NCBI GenBank assembly: GCA_016946835.1
Contig: JACVTC010000076.1
Coordinates: 329,001-389,000 of the forward strand
Direction: 5' to 3'
DNA length: 60,000 nt
Source: Neocallimastix lanati (nom. inval.)
Lineage: Eukaryota; Neocallimastigomycota; Neocallimastigomycetes; Neocallimastigales; Neocallimastigaceae
Part shown: one piece after another, positions 23,433-33,979 of the stretch
How positions within the stretch are numbered: the stretch's first letter is position 1
Layout of the letters: the number at the start of each line of letters is the position of its first letter
Notes under the pieces: model-generated
Told to the model about the DNA's origin: nothing
The model's database searches: none
Seen by the model: only the letters and a program-made list of their open reading frames with translations
Made by a program: the position numbers and the translations under genes

Positions 23433-24157
23433 TATTTCTATTTATTATTATTATTATTATTTATTTCTATTTATTATTATTATTATTATTATTTATTTCT
23501 ATTTATTATTATTATTATTATTATTATTTATTACTATTTATTATTATTATTATTATTTATTACTATTTATTATTGTTATTTATTACTATTTATTATTATT
23601 ATTATTTATTTCTATTTATTATTATTATGTATTATTATTATTATTTATTATTATTATTATTATTATTTATTATTTATTACTATTTATTATTATTATTGAA
23701 AATATTATTCCATTATTCTTTTATTTATTAATAAATACTTCTTTTTTTTATTTATTATTTTTATTATTTTGTTATTTCTAATATTTTTTTTTTTTTTTTA
23801 AAAAATAATAAAATAATAAAATAATTTAATTTTATATTAATTTTTTTAAGAAAAATAAATAAAATTATTATATTATTTGATTGTAATATTTATATATTTC
23901 TGATTTGCAAGAATTATAAATACAAATATAAAAAAAAAAAAGATTATATATAAACATAATTTAGCATTAAAGTTTATAAAAATATCTTTTTAAAATAAAA
24001 TATTTAAGATAATTATTATGTTTAATAAAAACATAATAATTACCTTAAATATTTTATTTTTATTGAAATATTAGAATTAAAATTATGAATTATAAATTTG
24101 AAGATTCTATTAATATTTTTTTGTTTACAATAATAAAGTTTGTTATTTTTATTTTAA

Positions 24158-24188
<31 letters not shown>

Positions 24189-25126
24189 AAATTTTAAATA
24201 TTAATAAAATTATATTTATAAATAAAATTATTTATATAAATTTTATAATAAATTTTAATAATTTTATTTTTTTTTTTTTTTCAAAAAAAAAAAAAAAAAC
24301 ATTTAAATATTATCTTTTTTATTCTTCATCATAGAATATAGGATATTTATATATTTAATAAAGGAACTCTATAATCAAAAAATATTTAAATTAATATTAA
24401 TATTTATTTAAATAATAGAAAAAATTTTTATAGTAGTTTTATAATTAATAATTATTTCTTAATATATTTATAAGAACAAAATAAAAAAGAGTACTAATTA
24501 TAATATTGCTTTTTTAAAAAAATGGTATATTTTATTTTATTAAAATGGTAAATTAAGAGATATTAAATTTAATAATTATCATAATAATAAATAATAAATA
24601 TACTAACAATAAAATTAAAATTTTATTTATATATAAATATTATAATTAAATTATAAGATATATAAATTTTTTTTTTTTTTTTTTTTACTATTTTTGAGTG
24701 ATAAATTTTAATTAAAAGTTAATTCATATCTTTATTATTTATAAAATTAAGATATGAATTAAAAAAAATTCATCTTAAATTATAAAAAAGAAATTTTAAA
24801 AATAAAAAAAAATTCATCTTAAATTATTAAAAAAAGAAATTTTAAAAATAATAATAAAAAAAATTATAATTATTAAATAGTATCTGAAAATTAAGGTTAA
24901 AATGAATAATTATCTTTTAAAGTTCTTAATTATGTAATTATAAAATTTTATAATTATATATATTTTATATTTTTAAACTTTTTTTATCATATGAGAATTA
25001 TCTAAATTTATAATAAATAAAGTCATAGGTAATTTAAAGATGATTATTTTATTTTATTTATTATTATATTAGTTAAAAATATATATAAAAAAAAAAAAAA
25101 AAAAAAAAGTATATATAAAAAGGAAA

Positions 25127-25160
<34 letters not shown>

Positions 25161-25477
25161 TTTCATTAAATCTTTTATATAAAAGATAAATAAAATAAAT
25201 AAAAATAATATTTAAAAAAAAAAACTTAAAATAAAAGTTTTTTAAAAGAAAATAAAAAAAAAAAAAAGATATTAAAACTTCTAATAAATTGTAAATATAT
25301 GATTTAATAAATAATAATAATAATAGGACATAAATAATATAATAATAATTATTTACATATTAAAAATAAATAATAAATAGTTTATTAATTTTAAACTAAT
25401 TATAAAAAATATTATATATATATTATTATTATTAAAAAAAATTAAAAAAAAAAAAAAAAAAAAACAGGAAAACCAAA
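22395..25477. other. AT-rich non-coding stretch with simple repeats
   Basis: Starts as the 3' LTR of element 5 and grades into low-complexity sequence. TAAATAAATAGTAAATAATAA repeats lie at 22490-22575. A long ATT-type microsatellite with interspersed TTTATTTCTATTTATT units lies at 23400-23695. Many poly(A) and poly(T) tracts lie at 24160-25290. No credible gene. The last part is the A-rich 5' region of the next gene. Confidence 0.6.
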
Positions 25478-26188
25478 ATGAAATTCCTTACTTTATTTGC
25501 TGCTCTTTGCACTGTAGCCTATGCTCAATACTGTCCAATTACTAGTGGTTCTTGTGATACCAGTAAAGTTCCATCTAGTCCAAAAACCGGTAAATTAATT
25601 AGACAATATCTTGTCGATGGTTACTCTTGTTCTGGTACCATTGAAGTTGATAATGATTGTCAATTCACCGTAAAGGACCTTAAAGTTGTAGCCCCAGGCT
25701 CTAGTGGACTTAAATGGTGGGGTTCTCGTGAATTAAATTCAAAGGAAGGTGGTAATGCTCTTTCAACTGAAGAAGTTGCTCAAACCGGTGACCCAGTTAC
25801 TTTGACTGTTAAGACTGATGGTAATATGTTCTGTAGAGCATCATTAATTGACCATGTTGGTGTCATTAGTTTAATGGATAGCGATTATAAAGTTATTTGT
25901 TACGCTGACTTAGGTAGTGTTTCTGGTGGTTCTTCTGGTTCTTCTGGTTCTTCTGGTTCTTCTGGTTCTTCCGGTTCTTCTGGATCTACTGGTTCTACTG
26001 GCTCAACTGGCTCTACTGGCTCTACTGGTAGTACCAGTGGAAACACCTCCAAGCCAGGTAATGCTACAGGTAGTACTTCCAACACTGTCAACAAGACAAA
26101 TAATAGTTCTGATGCCAGAGCTTCATACATGATTCCATCTGCCCTCTACGTTGTTTTATTATCTTTATTTTTATATTTACGAAACTAG
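25478..26188 (+). CDS. Secreted Ser/Gly/Thr-rich protein with probable GPI anchor
   Basis: 236 residues, intact, intronless, ATG after a poly(A) leader (CAGGAAAACCAAAATG). Residues 1-16 form a signal peptide (MKFLTLFAALCTVAYA, cleavage before QYC). Residues 17-146 form a globular domain with seven Cys and the features GTIEVDNDCQFTVKDLKV, a WWGS, a VTLTVKTDG strand and a closing IDHVGVISLMDS. This pattern weakly resembles DM13-type beta domains, and I would not go beyond that. Residues about 147-183 are a (GSS)n(GST)n linker, followed by an Asn/Thr/Ser-rich stretch likely to be glycosylated. The last about 20 residues are hydrophobic (IPSALYVVLLSLFLYL) with a tiny RN tail, typical of a GPI signal or a tail anchor. 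Codon use is much richer in G+C than the surroundings. Likely cell-surface protein; function unknown. Confidence 0.85.
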   Translation: MKFLTLFAALCTVAYAQYCPITSGSCDTSKVPSSPKTGKLIRQYLVDGYSCSGTIEVDNDCQFTVKDLKVVAPGSSGLKWWGSRELNSKEGGNALSTEEVAQTGDPVTLTVKTDGNMFCRASLIDHVGVISLMDSDYKVICYADLGSVSGGSSGSSGSSGSSGSSGSSGSTGSTGSTGSTGSTGSTSGNTSKPGNATGSTSNTVNKTNNSSDARASYMIPSALYVVLLSLFLYLRN

Positions 26189-27534
26189 ATATATATAATA
26201 TATAAAAGAAATTTTTTTATATTTTCAAAAGATCTTTTATATATTTTATATATTTCCAACAAATAATGCTAATAACCATTAAAAAAAATTTTTATCAAAA
26301 AAAATTTTTATCAATATATCCCTGAAAAGTTTTATTTTTTAGAAATTTAATAAAATAAAATTTTAGTAATAATACCTCCATTATTAATAATTAGTAAATA
26401 TAAAAAAAAATTATAATAATGATTTATAATTAATAAAAAAAGAATAAAATAATAAAAAAATTATTGTAATCTTTATAGTAGATTACAAAAATTTTAAATA
26501 AAAATATAAAAATAAAAAAAAAAAAAAATAAAAAAAGACATTTTGTGTATTTGTTATTTTCGAAGTTTATACTTGCTTTTTGATTTAATTATTATTTTTT
26601 AATTTATTTTTTTTTTAAACTATTAAACTATTATTAATACCATTTATATTTATAAAGTAATTCAAAAGTTGTATATTATTAATTAAAATAATATTAGCCA
26701 TAAAAGTACATACTCTTTGGAAATGAAATTTCGCATTAGTATATTTACTTTTAATTTTCAAATCGTAGCAATCTGAAAAATGAAAACTTAGACAGTAATA
26801 GTATTTTTTAGTTTAATTTCGTAACTTCGTCGACTGTTTTCGTATTTTGTGGGGATTGCGGAGTTTCTAACAAACGTAATACCATTCATTTGTCGATCTT
26901 TTTAGATTGATTATTATGATGAAATGGTATTCCCGTTGAAGCTATTGAATCTACCGTTGCTAAGAGCGTCGACGTCGAAATGGATAAGGCATGGATTTTC
27001 ACCTCCTGGTGAAAGATCTGATACAGATTCGTTTGATAACACTAATACTGAAATTATTACTCGCAATAATGGACGTTCAATCGATTATACCTATTGCTAT
27101 TGACCAGTAATGGTCTTTTTGTTCAATAGGTTCAAATCGAATCATACAATATTTTAATTAAAAGTTAAAATTATCAAATTATTATAAAAGTTGTAAATTA
27201 ATTCTTAAACAAATAAAGGAAAAATAAAATTTCAATAAAAAAAAAAAATAAATAAATAATTAACTTAATAAATTTCTATAAATAAATTAAGACTTATAAA
27301 TTCCCCTGAACCATAACAACTACTACTACCAAGAGCGTCATTGCTGAAGAAACAGTATGATAGGCCAGCAGGGCTAGCGCAACCAATGAAGATCATAAAT
27401 TTCGTATCTTAAAATTATGATTAACATTGTGAAGTCAAAATTAATTATTATACTTCAGTATAATCATGCCCTCGCGAAGTCTTACAGATATTAATTAAAT
27501 GAAACTGGAATACTTTATACTATTATTTTATTCT
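26189..27534. other. Non-coding stretch with relics
   Basis: The 3' flank of the surface-protein gene. Two GC-richer islands stand out. 26820-27110 reads in shifting frames as coding-like (EAIESTVAKSVDVEMDKA, then SDTDSFDNTNTEIITRNNGR after a shift) and ends at TGA. 27310-27480 contains GAACCATAACA, like an LTR end, a TTTKSVIAEETV reading, and on the minus strand GCGAGGGCATGATTATAC, like a PPT/LTR start. I cannot assemble these into one element. Confidence 0.35.
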
Positions 27535-28729
27535 ATTATGTGTTTTATTTTGTTTATTTTTTTATCTTTTTTTTCTTTTTATTACATGTATTTTTTTCAA
27601 ATATTTAATTAATAAAGATGAAACAAGTTTTCTGCCTTTAAAAAAAAAAAAATGCTTCTAACACACTTTTATAATTTTATAATATATAATATTTTATTTC
27701 ATGTATTTTATTTTTTTTTTTTTTAAAAATCATGTAATTTAATTATTATTATAAATTAAATAAAGTTTTCTCTAAAAACCATTATTATATTTTATTTTAT
27801 TTTATTTTATTTTATTTTATTTTATTTTATTCAATCTGTACTTTATATTAATATTCTACTATTTATTTTATTTTATTTTATTTTATTTTATTCAATCTGT
27901 ACTTTATATTAATATTCTACTATTTATTTTATTTTATTTTATTTTATTCAATCTGTACTTTATATTAATATTCTACTATTTATTTTATTTTATTTTATTC
28001 AATCTGTACTTTATATTAATATTCTACTATTTATTTTATTTTATTTTATTTTATTTTATTCAATCTGTACTTTATATTAATATTCTACTATTTATTTTAT
28101 TTTATTTTATTCAATCTGTACTTTATATTAATATTCTACTATTTATTTTATTTTATTTTATTCAATCTGTACTTTATATTAATATTCTACTATTTATTTT
28201 ATTTTATTTTATTCAATCTGTACTTTATATTAATATTCTACTATTTATTTTATTTTATTTTATTCAATCTGTACTTTATATTAATATTCTACTATTTATT
28301 TTATTTTATTTTATTCAATCTGTACTTTATATTAATATTCTACTATTTATTTTATTTTATTTTATTCAATCTGTACTTTATATTAATATTCTACTATTTA
28401 TTTTATTTTATTTTATTCAATCTGTACTTTATATTAATATTCTACTATTTATTTTATTTTATTTTATTCAATCTGTACTTTATATTAATATTCTACTATT
28501 TATTTTATTTTATTTTATTTTATTTTGTGATTTTTTTTGTTTTGTTTATTTTTTTATCTTTTTTTTTCTTTATATTGCATGTATTTTATTAAATATTTAA
28601 TTAATAATGATGAAACAAGTTTACTGCAGTTAAAAAAAAATGCTTCTAACGCACTTTTATAATTTTATAATATATAATATTTTATTTCATGTATTTTATT
28701 TTTTTTTTCTTTAAAATCATGTAATTTAA
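27535..28729. repeat. 51-bp minisatellite with duplicated flanks
   Basis: About 13 units, each starting CAATCTGTACTTTATATTAA and continuing TATTCTACTATTTATTTTA plus a variable number of TTTTA blocks, run from 27785 to 28525. First units are at 27832, 27892 and 27949, then mostly exact 51-bp spacing to 28469. Directly repeated flanks of about 200 bp surround it (27535-27735 and 28530-28729, sharing GATGAAACAAGTTT and AATGCTTCTAAC), differing by several substitutions. Confidence 0.85.
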
Positions 28730-28813
28730 TTATATATAATGTATTAATGAAGATTCTTCACTTAAGTATTAGAGATAAATATTTTTGAATCTTCATTAAT
28801 ACATTATATATAA
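28730..28813. repeat. Perfect 27-bp inverted repeat
   Basis: Arms at 28730-28756 and 28787-28813 are exact reverse complements, separated by a 30-nt loop. The repeat sits between the minisatellite flank and a retroelement fragment. It could form a cruciform or an RNA hairpin. Confidence 0.85.
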
Positions 28814-28815
28814 AT

Positions 28816-28944
28816 AAGGTGAAATCCGTTTTGGAATGGCCTACTCCGAAAAATATCAAGGATCTTCAGAGCTTCCTAGGTTTGTGTAACTTTTATAGAA
28901 AATTTATTAAAAACTTCGCGAAAGATATGGAGTCTCTTCGTTAT
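28816..28944 (+). pseudogene. pol: Reverse transcriptase fragment, plus strand
   Basis: 43 codons ([35 protein letters not shown]) matching the RT connection region just after the palm, closest to the chromovirus-type EVQRFLGLCNYYRRF of A and B. Base use is less AT-rich than in neighbouring elements. It is joined head to head with the minus-strand integrase of element 1. Confidence 0.8.
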
Positions 28945-29916
28945 ATGCAATTGTTAATTTGAATGGTTGAAGATCAGTTCTACCATATAAGAGTTCAAAA
29001 CTAGAAAATTTTGTAACTTTACTTTTGCAAGTTCTTAAGGCCCATAAAGCAACTGGAAGGATTTCATCCCAATTCTTTTCTGTTCCTCCAAGTAGTCTAA
29101 TATATTTTATAATTTTTCTATTTCTATTTTCAACTTGGCCATTACTTTCAGGATGGTAAGTACTGATGTAATGAACATAAACATTATATAAATCTAAAAA
29201 TCCTTTTGTGTATTGGAAGTAAATTGCGGACCATTATCAGTGATTAAAATTTCAGGAATGCCATGTCGAGAAAATACATTAGTAGGAAACTTAATAACGT
29301 CTTTAGATTCAATTGTAGGAAATGGTTCGGCTTCCACCCATTTCGTAAAATAATCAACTAAAACAATTATGTATTTATTATTTGATTTAGTGATAGGTAA
29401 GGGTCCTATAATGTCTAAACCAACTCGAGTAAAGGGTAAACCTAGTTTAGTAGCAAATGATTTAGTACCTCTATTAATTGGTTGTGGTCTGTTCATTTGA
29501 CAATCATGACAAGTTTTGACAAGTAATTCTACATCTTTGGACATGTTTTCCCAATAATATTTCCTTTTAAGTCTATCATATGTTTTATAATAGCCTTCAT
29601 GTCCAACACTATGTGCAGCTAATAATAGTTCTATTCTCTCTTCTTTGTCTTCGACAAATTTACGAATATTTTCACCGTCTTTAAAATATTTAATATTATC
29701 TATAATAATTATTTTCTTTTTCAAATATTCTTTAATAGCAATACTATTATTAAATTCTTCAACTTTAGTATTATTATGTCATCATTAGTTGTAACAAAAG
29801 TTATTTCATTTTCATTAAAATTATTTTCAATAGAATCTTTATTTAAAATATAATAATTTTCTAAGTTATTATCTTTACTTTTATTTAAATTAATATTATT
29901 TTCATTATATATATAA
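28945..29916 (-). pseudogene. pol: Element 1 integrase fragment
   Basis: The piece 29194-29724 holds the HHCC domain (AHSVGHEGYYKTYDRL, CHDCQ) and the core start (VGLDIIGPLPITK, VDYFTKWVEAEPF, TDNGPQFTS). A one-base shift near 29200 moves the rest to another frame, where YHPESNGQVENRNRK and ALWALRTCKSKVTK are found down to 28945. The C-terminal GPY/F end is missing. Upstream (29725-29916) the spacer has in-frame stops. Confidence 0.85.
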
Positions 29917-30387
29917 TTAATTTTTAGAATTACATGTATTAAGATTTTTATTATAAGAATTTTCAGAAATATTAATTAAAGGATTTTTATCATAATTATT
30001 TTCATAAAAATTTTTTGAAAAATTTTTAATATTATTTTGATTATGGTTACAAAATTCTTTTGAAAAATTTTTAATATCGTTACTACTATTATTATAGTTA
30101 TTATCAAAATTTTCTAAATAAAAACTTTTGTCATTATTATTATTAAATTTTTCATAATAACTATTAACACTGGAATTATTATCTAAATTTTTAAAAATAT
30201 AATTATTATTATTAATATTTAATTTATTTAAAGAATTAATAATATTATTATCTAAATTATTTTTATTAAAATTAACATAAATATTTTCTTCAGAAATATT
30301 ATTTAAAGGATAATCATTTTTATTTATATTATTCATTTTATTTATATTTTCAACGGAATGGTAATTAATATTTTCATTATTATTCAA
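29917..30387 (-). pseudogene. Asn-rich spacer between RNase H and integrase, element 1
   Basis: 156 codons made almost only of Asn, Lys, Ile, Ser, Tyr and Phe, with imperfect repeats of the type NNIKNFSKNFYENNY. It is in the frame of the integrase piece, one base off the RNase H frame that ends at 30380. Elements 2 and 3 have nothing comparable at this place. Confidence 0.6.
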
Positions 30388-31687
30388 ATGAATAAAATAA
30401 GGTAGTATTTTTAATTTCTTTATTAATATTTTTAGAGTCAGGAATTAATCGAGAAAGTGCATCAGCAATAACATTTTTCTTTCCTTGTTTATATTTAACT
30501 ACAATTTTTAACATACTAAAAGTTATAACCCATCTAGCTTGACGAGCATTATTTGGTTCTTTATTATTAAATAAGCCTACTAAAGGATTATGATCAGTAT
30601 ATAAAATAGTATCATATTTATTACCGCTAAAATATGGTTTAAATTTTAAACAACAATAGTAAGCAGCTGTGCCTTCTAAATCAGTAATACTATAATTTAT
30701 TTCAGTAGGTTTTAAAGATCTACTAATGTTATCTTTCTGCATTAATACACCATCTATTCCATCTAATGAAGCATCCGTTCTAATTAAAAATTGTTTATCA
30801 TAATCTGGATATTTAAGAATAGGAGCTTCAATAAGTTTTTCCTTTAGAATTTTAAATCTTTCTTCAGTTATATCATCCCAGATATATTTTATATTTTTCT
30901 TTAATAGTTTAAATAATGGTTGAGCAATTATAGCAAAATCTTTAATAAATTTTCTATAATATCCAATTGCACCTAAGAAAGATCTTAATTGAGTAATATT
31001 TTTAGGTGATTCCCATTTGGATATTACATCTACCTTTTTGGGTACTGGCTTTATACCTTCTGTGGATAAAATATGGCCTAATACTTCAACTTCTTGTTTA
31101 ATAAAATGGCATTTTGATAAATTAGCCTTTAGACCATTTTCTTTAATAATATCAAAAACTTTTTGAAGATCCAATATGTGTTGTTCTAAGGTATCAGAAA
31201 ATATTACTAAATCATTCATATAAATGAACATACGTTTACCAATTAAAGGCAAGAATATTCTGTTCATTTCACGTTGGAAAATTGCAGGAGCATTACAAAG
31301 TCCGAATGGCATAACTTTGTAATTATAATTTCCAAACATTGTTGTAAAGCAAGTTTTATCTCTGTCTTCTTTTTCCATAGGAATCTGATGGAAACCAGAA
31401 AATAAGTCAAGCGTGGTTAAGTACTTAACTTTATTGCCTATAGAAAATAATATTTCTTCTATATAAGGTAAAGGATATGCGTCTTTAATAGTAATATCAT
31501 TTAATTTTCTATAATCCACTACCATTCTCCATTTACCATTCTTTTTAGGAACGAGAATAACTGGGAACGACCATGATGATTTTGAAGGTTCTATCAATCC
31601 ATTTCTTAATAATTTACTTATTTCTACTCTTAGTATACTCATTTGCTTCTTATTTGCTACTCGATACATTCTTTGTTTAATTGGCAT
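30380..31687 (-). pseudogene. pol: Element 1 RT-RNase H
   Basis: 435 open codons. RT motifs are WSFPVILVPKKNGKWRMVVD, LDLFSGFHQIPM and VMPFGLCNAPAIFQREMNR. The active-site box reads YMND instead of YxDD, so the first catalytic Asp is lost. RNase H keeps RTDAS, TDLEG, YTDHNP and DALSRL. Homologous to the same region of elements 2 and 3. The upstream part down to 32479 is in the same frame but very low in complexity. Confidence 0.9.
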
Positions 31688-33979
31688 TTGACCACTTATG
31701 ATTTTTATTTTATGATTTAGTAATTTCGATTTACCTAAATCATCTGTATCAAGTGCTAATACATTTATATTATTTAATAATAAAAACTTTAGTTTGTTTC
31801 TAATTTTTGTTGGTGCTTTCGCCGCAATTTCATGAATAGTTATTTCCTTTGCACTTTTAAAATTCTTAACAGTATTTTCAATAGAAATATCAATATTTTT
31901 GATTACTCTGTTTTCATAATTCTTTTTATTATTAATTTCATTTATTTTTGTTAATAAAGAATAATTATTTTGTAAAGAATTTTTATTATCTTTTTTGTTA
32001 CCACTTATAACGAAATCATTAATATCATTAACATGATGATTAATTTCGAAAGAATTTTTATTATTATCATCTTCATTAAAAATTGAGGAAAAATTTTTAT
32101 TACTAATAGTATTATCAACATCTTTAGAAACTATATTATCATTATTATCATTACAAAAATTTATAGAAGTTTATCAGTATTAATATTATTTTTATTAAAA
32201 TTTTCAGAAAGATTATTAATATTATTTTTATTAAAAATTTCAGAAAAATTATTAATATTATTTTTATTTCTAAAATTATTATAAGAATTATTAGTATTAT
32301 TAATGCTATTTAAGTTTTCATAAATATTATTAATATTATCTAAATCTTTAGAAATATTATCAGTATTATTAATAACATTTAAATTTTTAGAGAAATTGTT
32401 AATATTATTTTTATTATTAAAATTTTCAGAAGAACAATTTTCATTATTAATACTATTCGAATTATTGATATTATTTTTATTAATAGGTTCTATTATTAAA
32501 ATTTTTATTAGAAAGATTTTTACTAGGAAAATTTTTATTAGAAAAATTTTCGATATTATTATTATTATCGATATTAATTTCACATGGATTATCATGATTA
32601 TTTATAATATTAAAATTTTTGTTAGTATTATTATTATTAATATCTTTATTAGAAGAACAATTATTATTAGAAATTTTAGAAATTTTATCATTATTAATTT
32701 TACATCCAAATATATTCTTTAAATAATTATCATTATTATTTATATTATCATTAATATTACAAAAATTATTTCCATCTTTATCATTATGATTTCCAAAGGA
32801 ATTATCAATATAATTATTATCATTATTTTCTTCATATAAAATTTGAATATATTTATCTTCGGTGGTTAGTAAATAATCAACTAGCACATCTTTATTCAAT
32901 TCTTCTTCGAATTCATCTTTAATATCATCTTCTTCATCTTCTATTTCTGTCACACTTTCAAAACTTCCTATCTTTCGTATCTCAACTGTTTTTTGATATA
33001 AGGTGTGATCAGAGAAGTCCATAATAATCTTCATTCTAGCTAGCACATCCACACCAATTAATACTTGGATAATATCATCTTTTTCAACCAATCTAAAGAT
33101 TTCCTTAGAAGTGATATTTCCAATTGTTATTTCTATTTCATATAATTTTGAGATGAGAGTGGTATTAGTACAAGCTTGATATAAAGTTTCTTTAATAGCA
33201 GAAATTGGTTTAAATGGAATTTTATTATTTATCATGAAGATTTTGGTGATCATATTAATAGAAGAACAGGAATCTAAATATACTGTAGTTTCTACGTTTT
33301 CTACCTTACATTTTGTTTTTACAATCTTATCTTTCTTAATTGTTGATAAGATTGTTTCTTCATCTTCTATAATTGTTGTAAACTTTAAGGCTTTAGATAA
33401 TTCAGTTCTCAATTTAGGATTGATATTGAGCAACTATCCGATGGTAATATTAGCGAACTTATTTCCAATATCGTCCACTATATTATAATTATCTTGATTT
33501 CCTGTTATTTTTAATTTTTTTTGTAATATTTTCCTTATTGGATTTTTCTACCTTTTTTTCACTTGGAAGTTGTATTTCTTTAGCTAATTCTTTTATTTCT
33601 TTTACTCTTTCTTTCTTGTTTCTTCTTTATGCTTCTTCAATTGAGGATTCATTTATAAAAGATGGATCAAGATGATTTAACGCTTCTGTTTCTTTTTGAT
33701 TTTCATTTCCTTAATTATTACTATTAGTTTCACTTTTTGGTTCCATTTCCATTTGTTCCTGATTATTTGATGGAACTTTAATTGGTTGAGGATTTTCTTT
33801 TAAACTTTTCTTAGTTGCTTTCTTATATGGTTTATTTTCATTAGTTTTTCTACTTCTTCTTTCAGCTACAATGGCTATTTCTTTATTATTTTCTATATTC
33901 GAAGATTCCTTAGTTTCAGTAAGTGAATTAGTTAAAAGAGTTGTATTGGTTTGATTTATGGGAGTATTCCTTCTCCCAT
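31688..33979 (-). pseudogene. pol: Element 1 protease region and Asn-rich spacer
   Basis: After the heptamer the frame reads LLNGRRNTPINQTN and is open to a TAA at 33711-33713. A shift near 33500 leads to the protease frame 32480-33433, which contains VYLDSCSSINMITK (D-S-C-S where aspartic proteases have D-S/T-G) and an acidic stretch. From about 32800 to 31900 the coding sequence turns into Asn/Ser/Ile repeats such as NNINNFSENFNKNN, crossing frames. The same D-S-C-S is present in element 3. Confidence 0.75.

Noticed and set aside
25900-26130. Minus-strand open frame rich in Glu/Pro
   Set aside because: Antisense shadow of the GSS/GST repeat codons of the surface-protein gene; no start context.
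22395-27318. A single very long LTR from the element 5 PPT to the GAACCATAACA at 27308-27318
   Set aside because: It would be about 5 kb and contain the intact surface-protein gene; no second copy supports it.
27785-28525. CRISPR-like array
   Set aside because: Units are contiguous 51-bp repeats with no unique spacers; it is a minisatellite in eukaryotic DNA.
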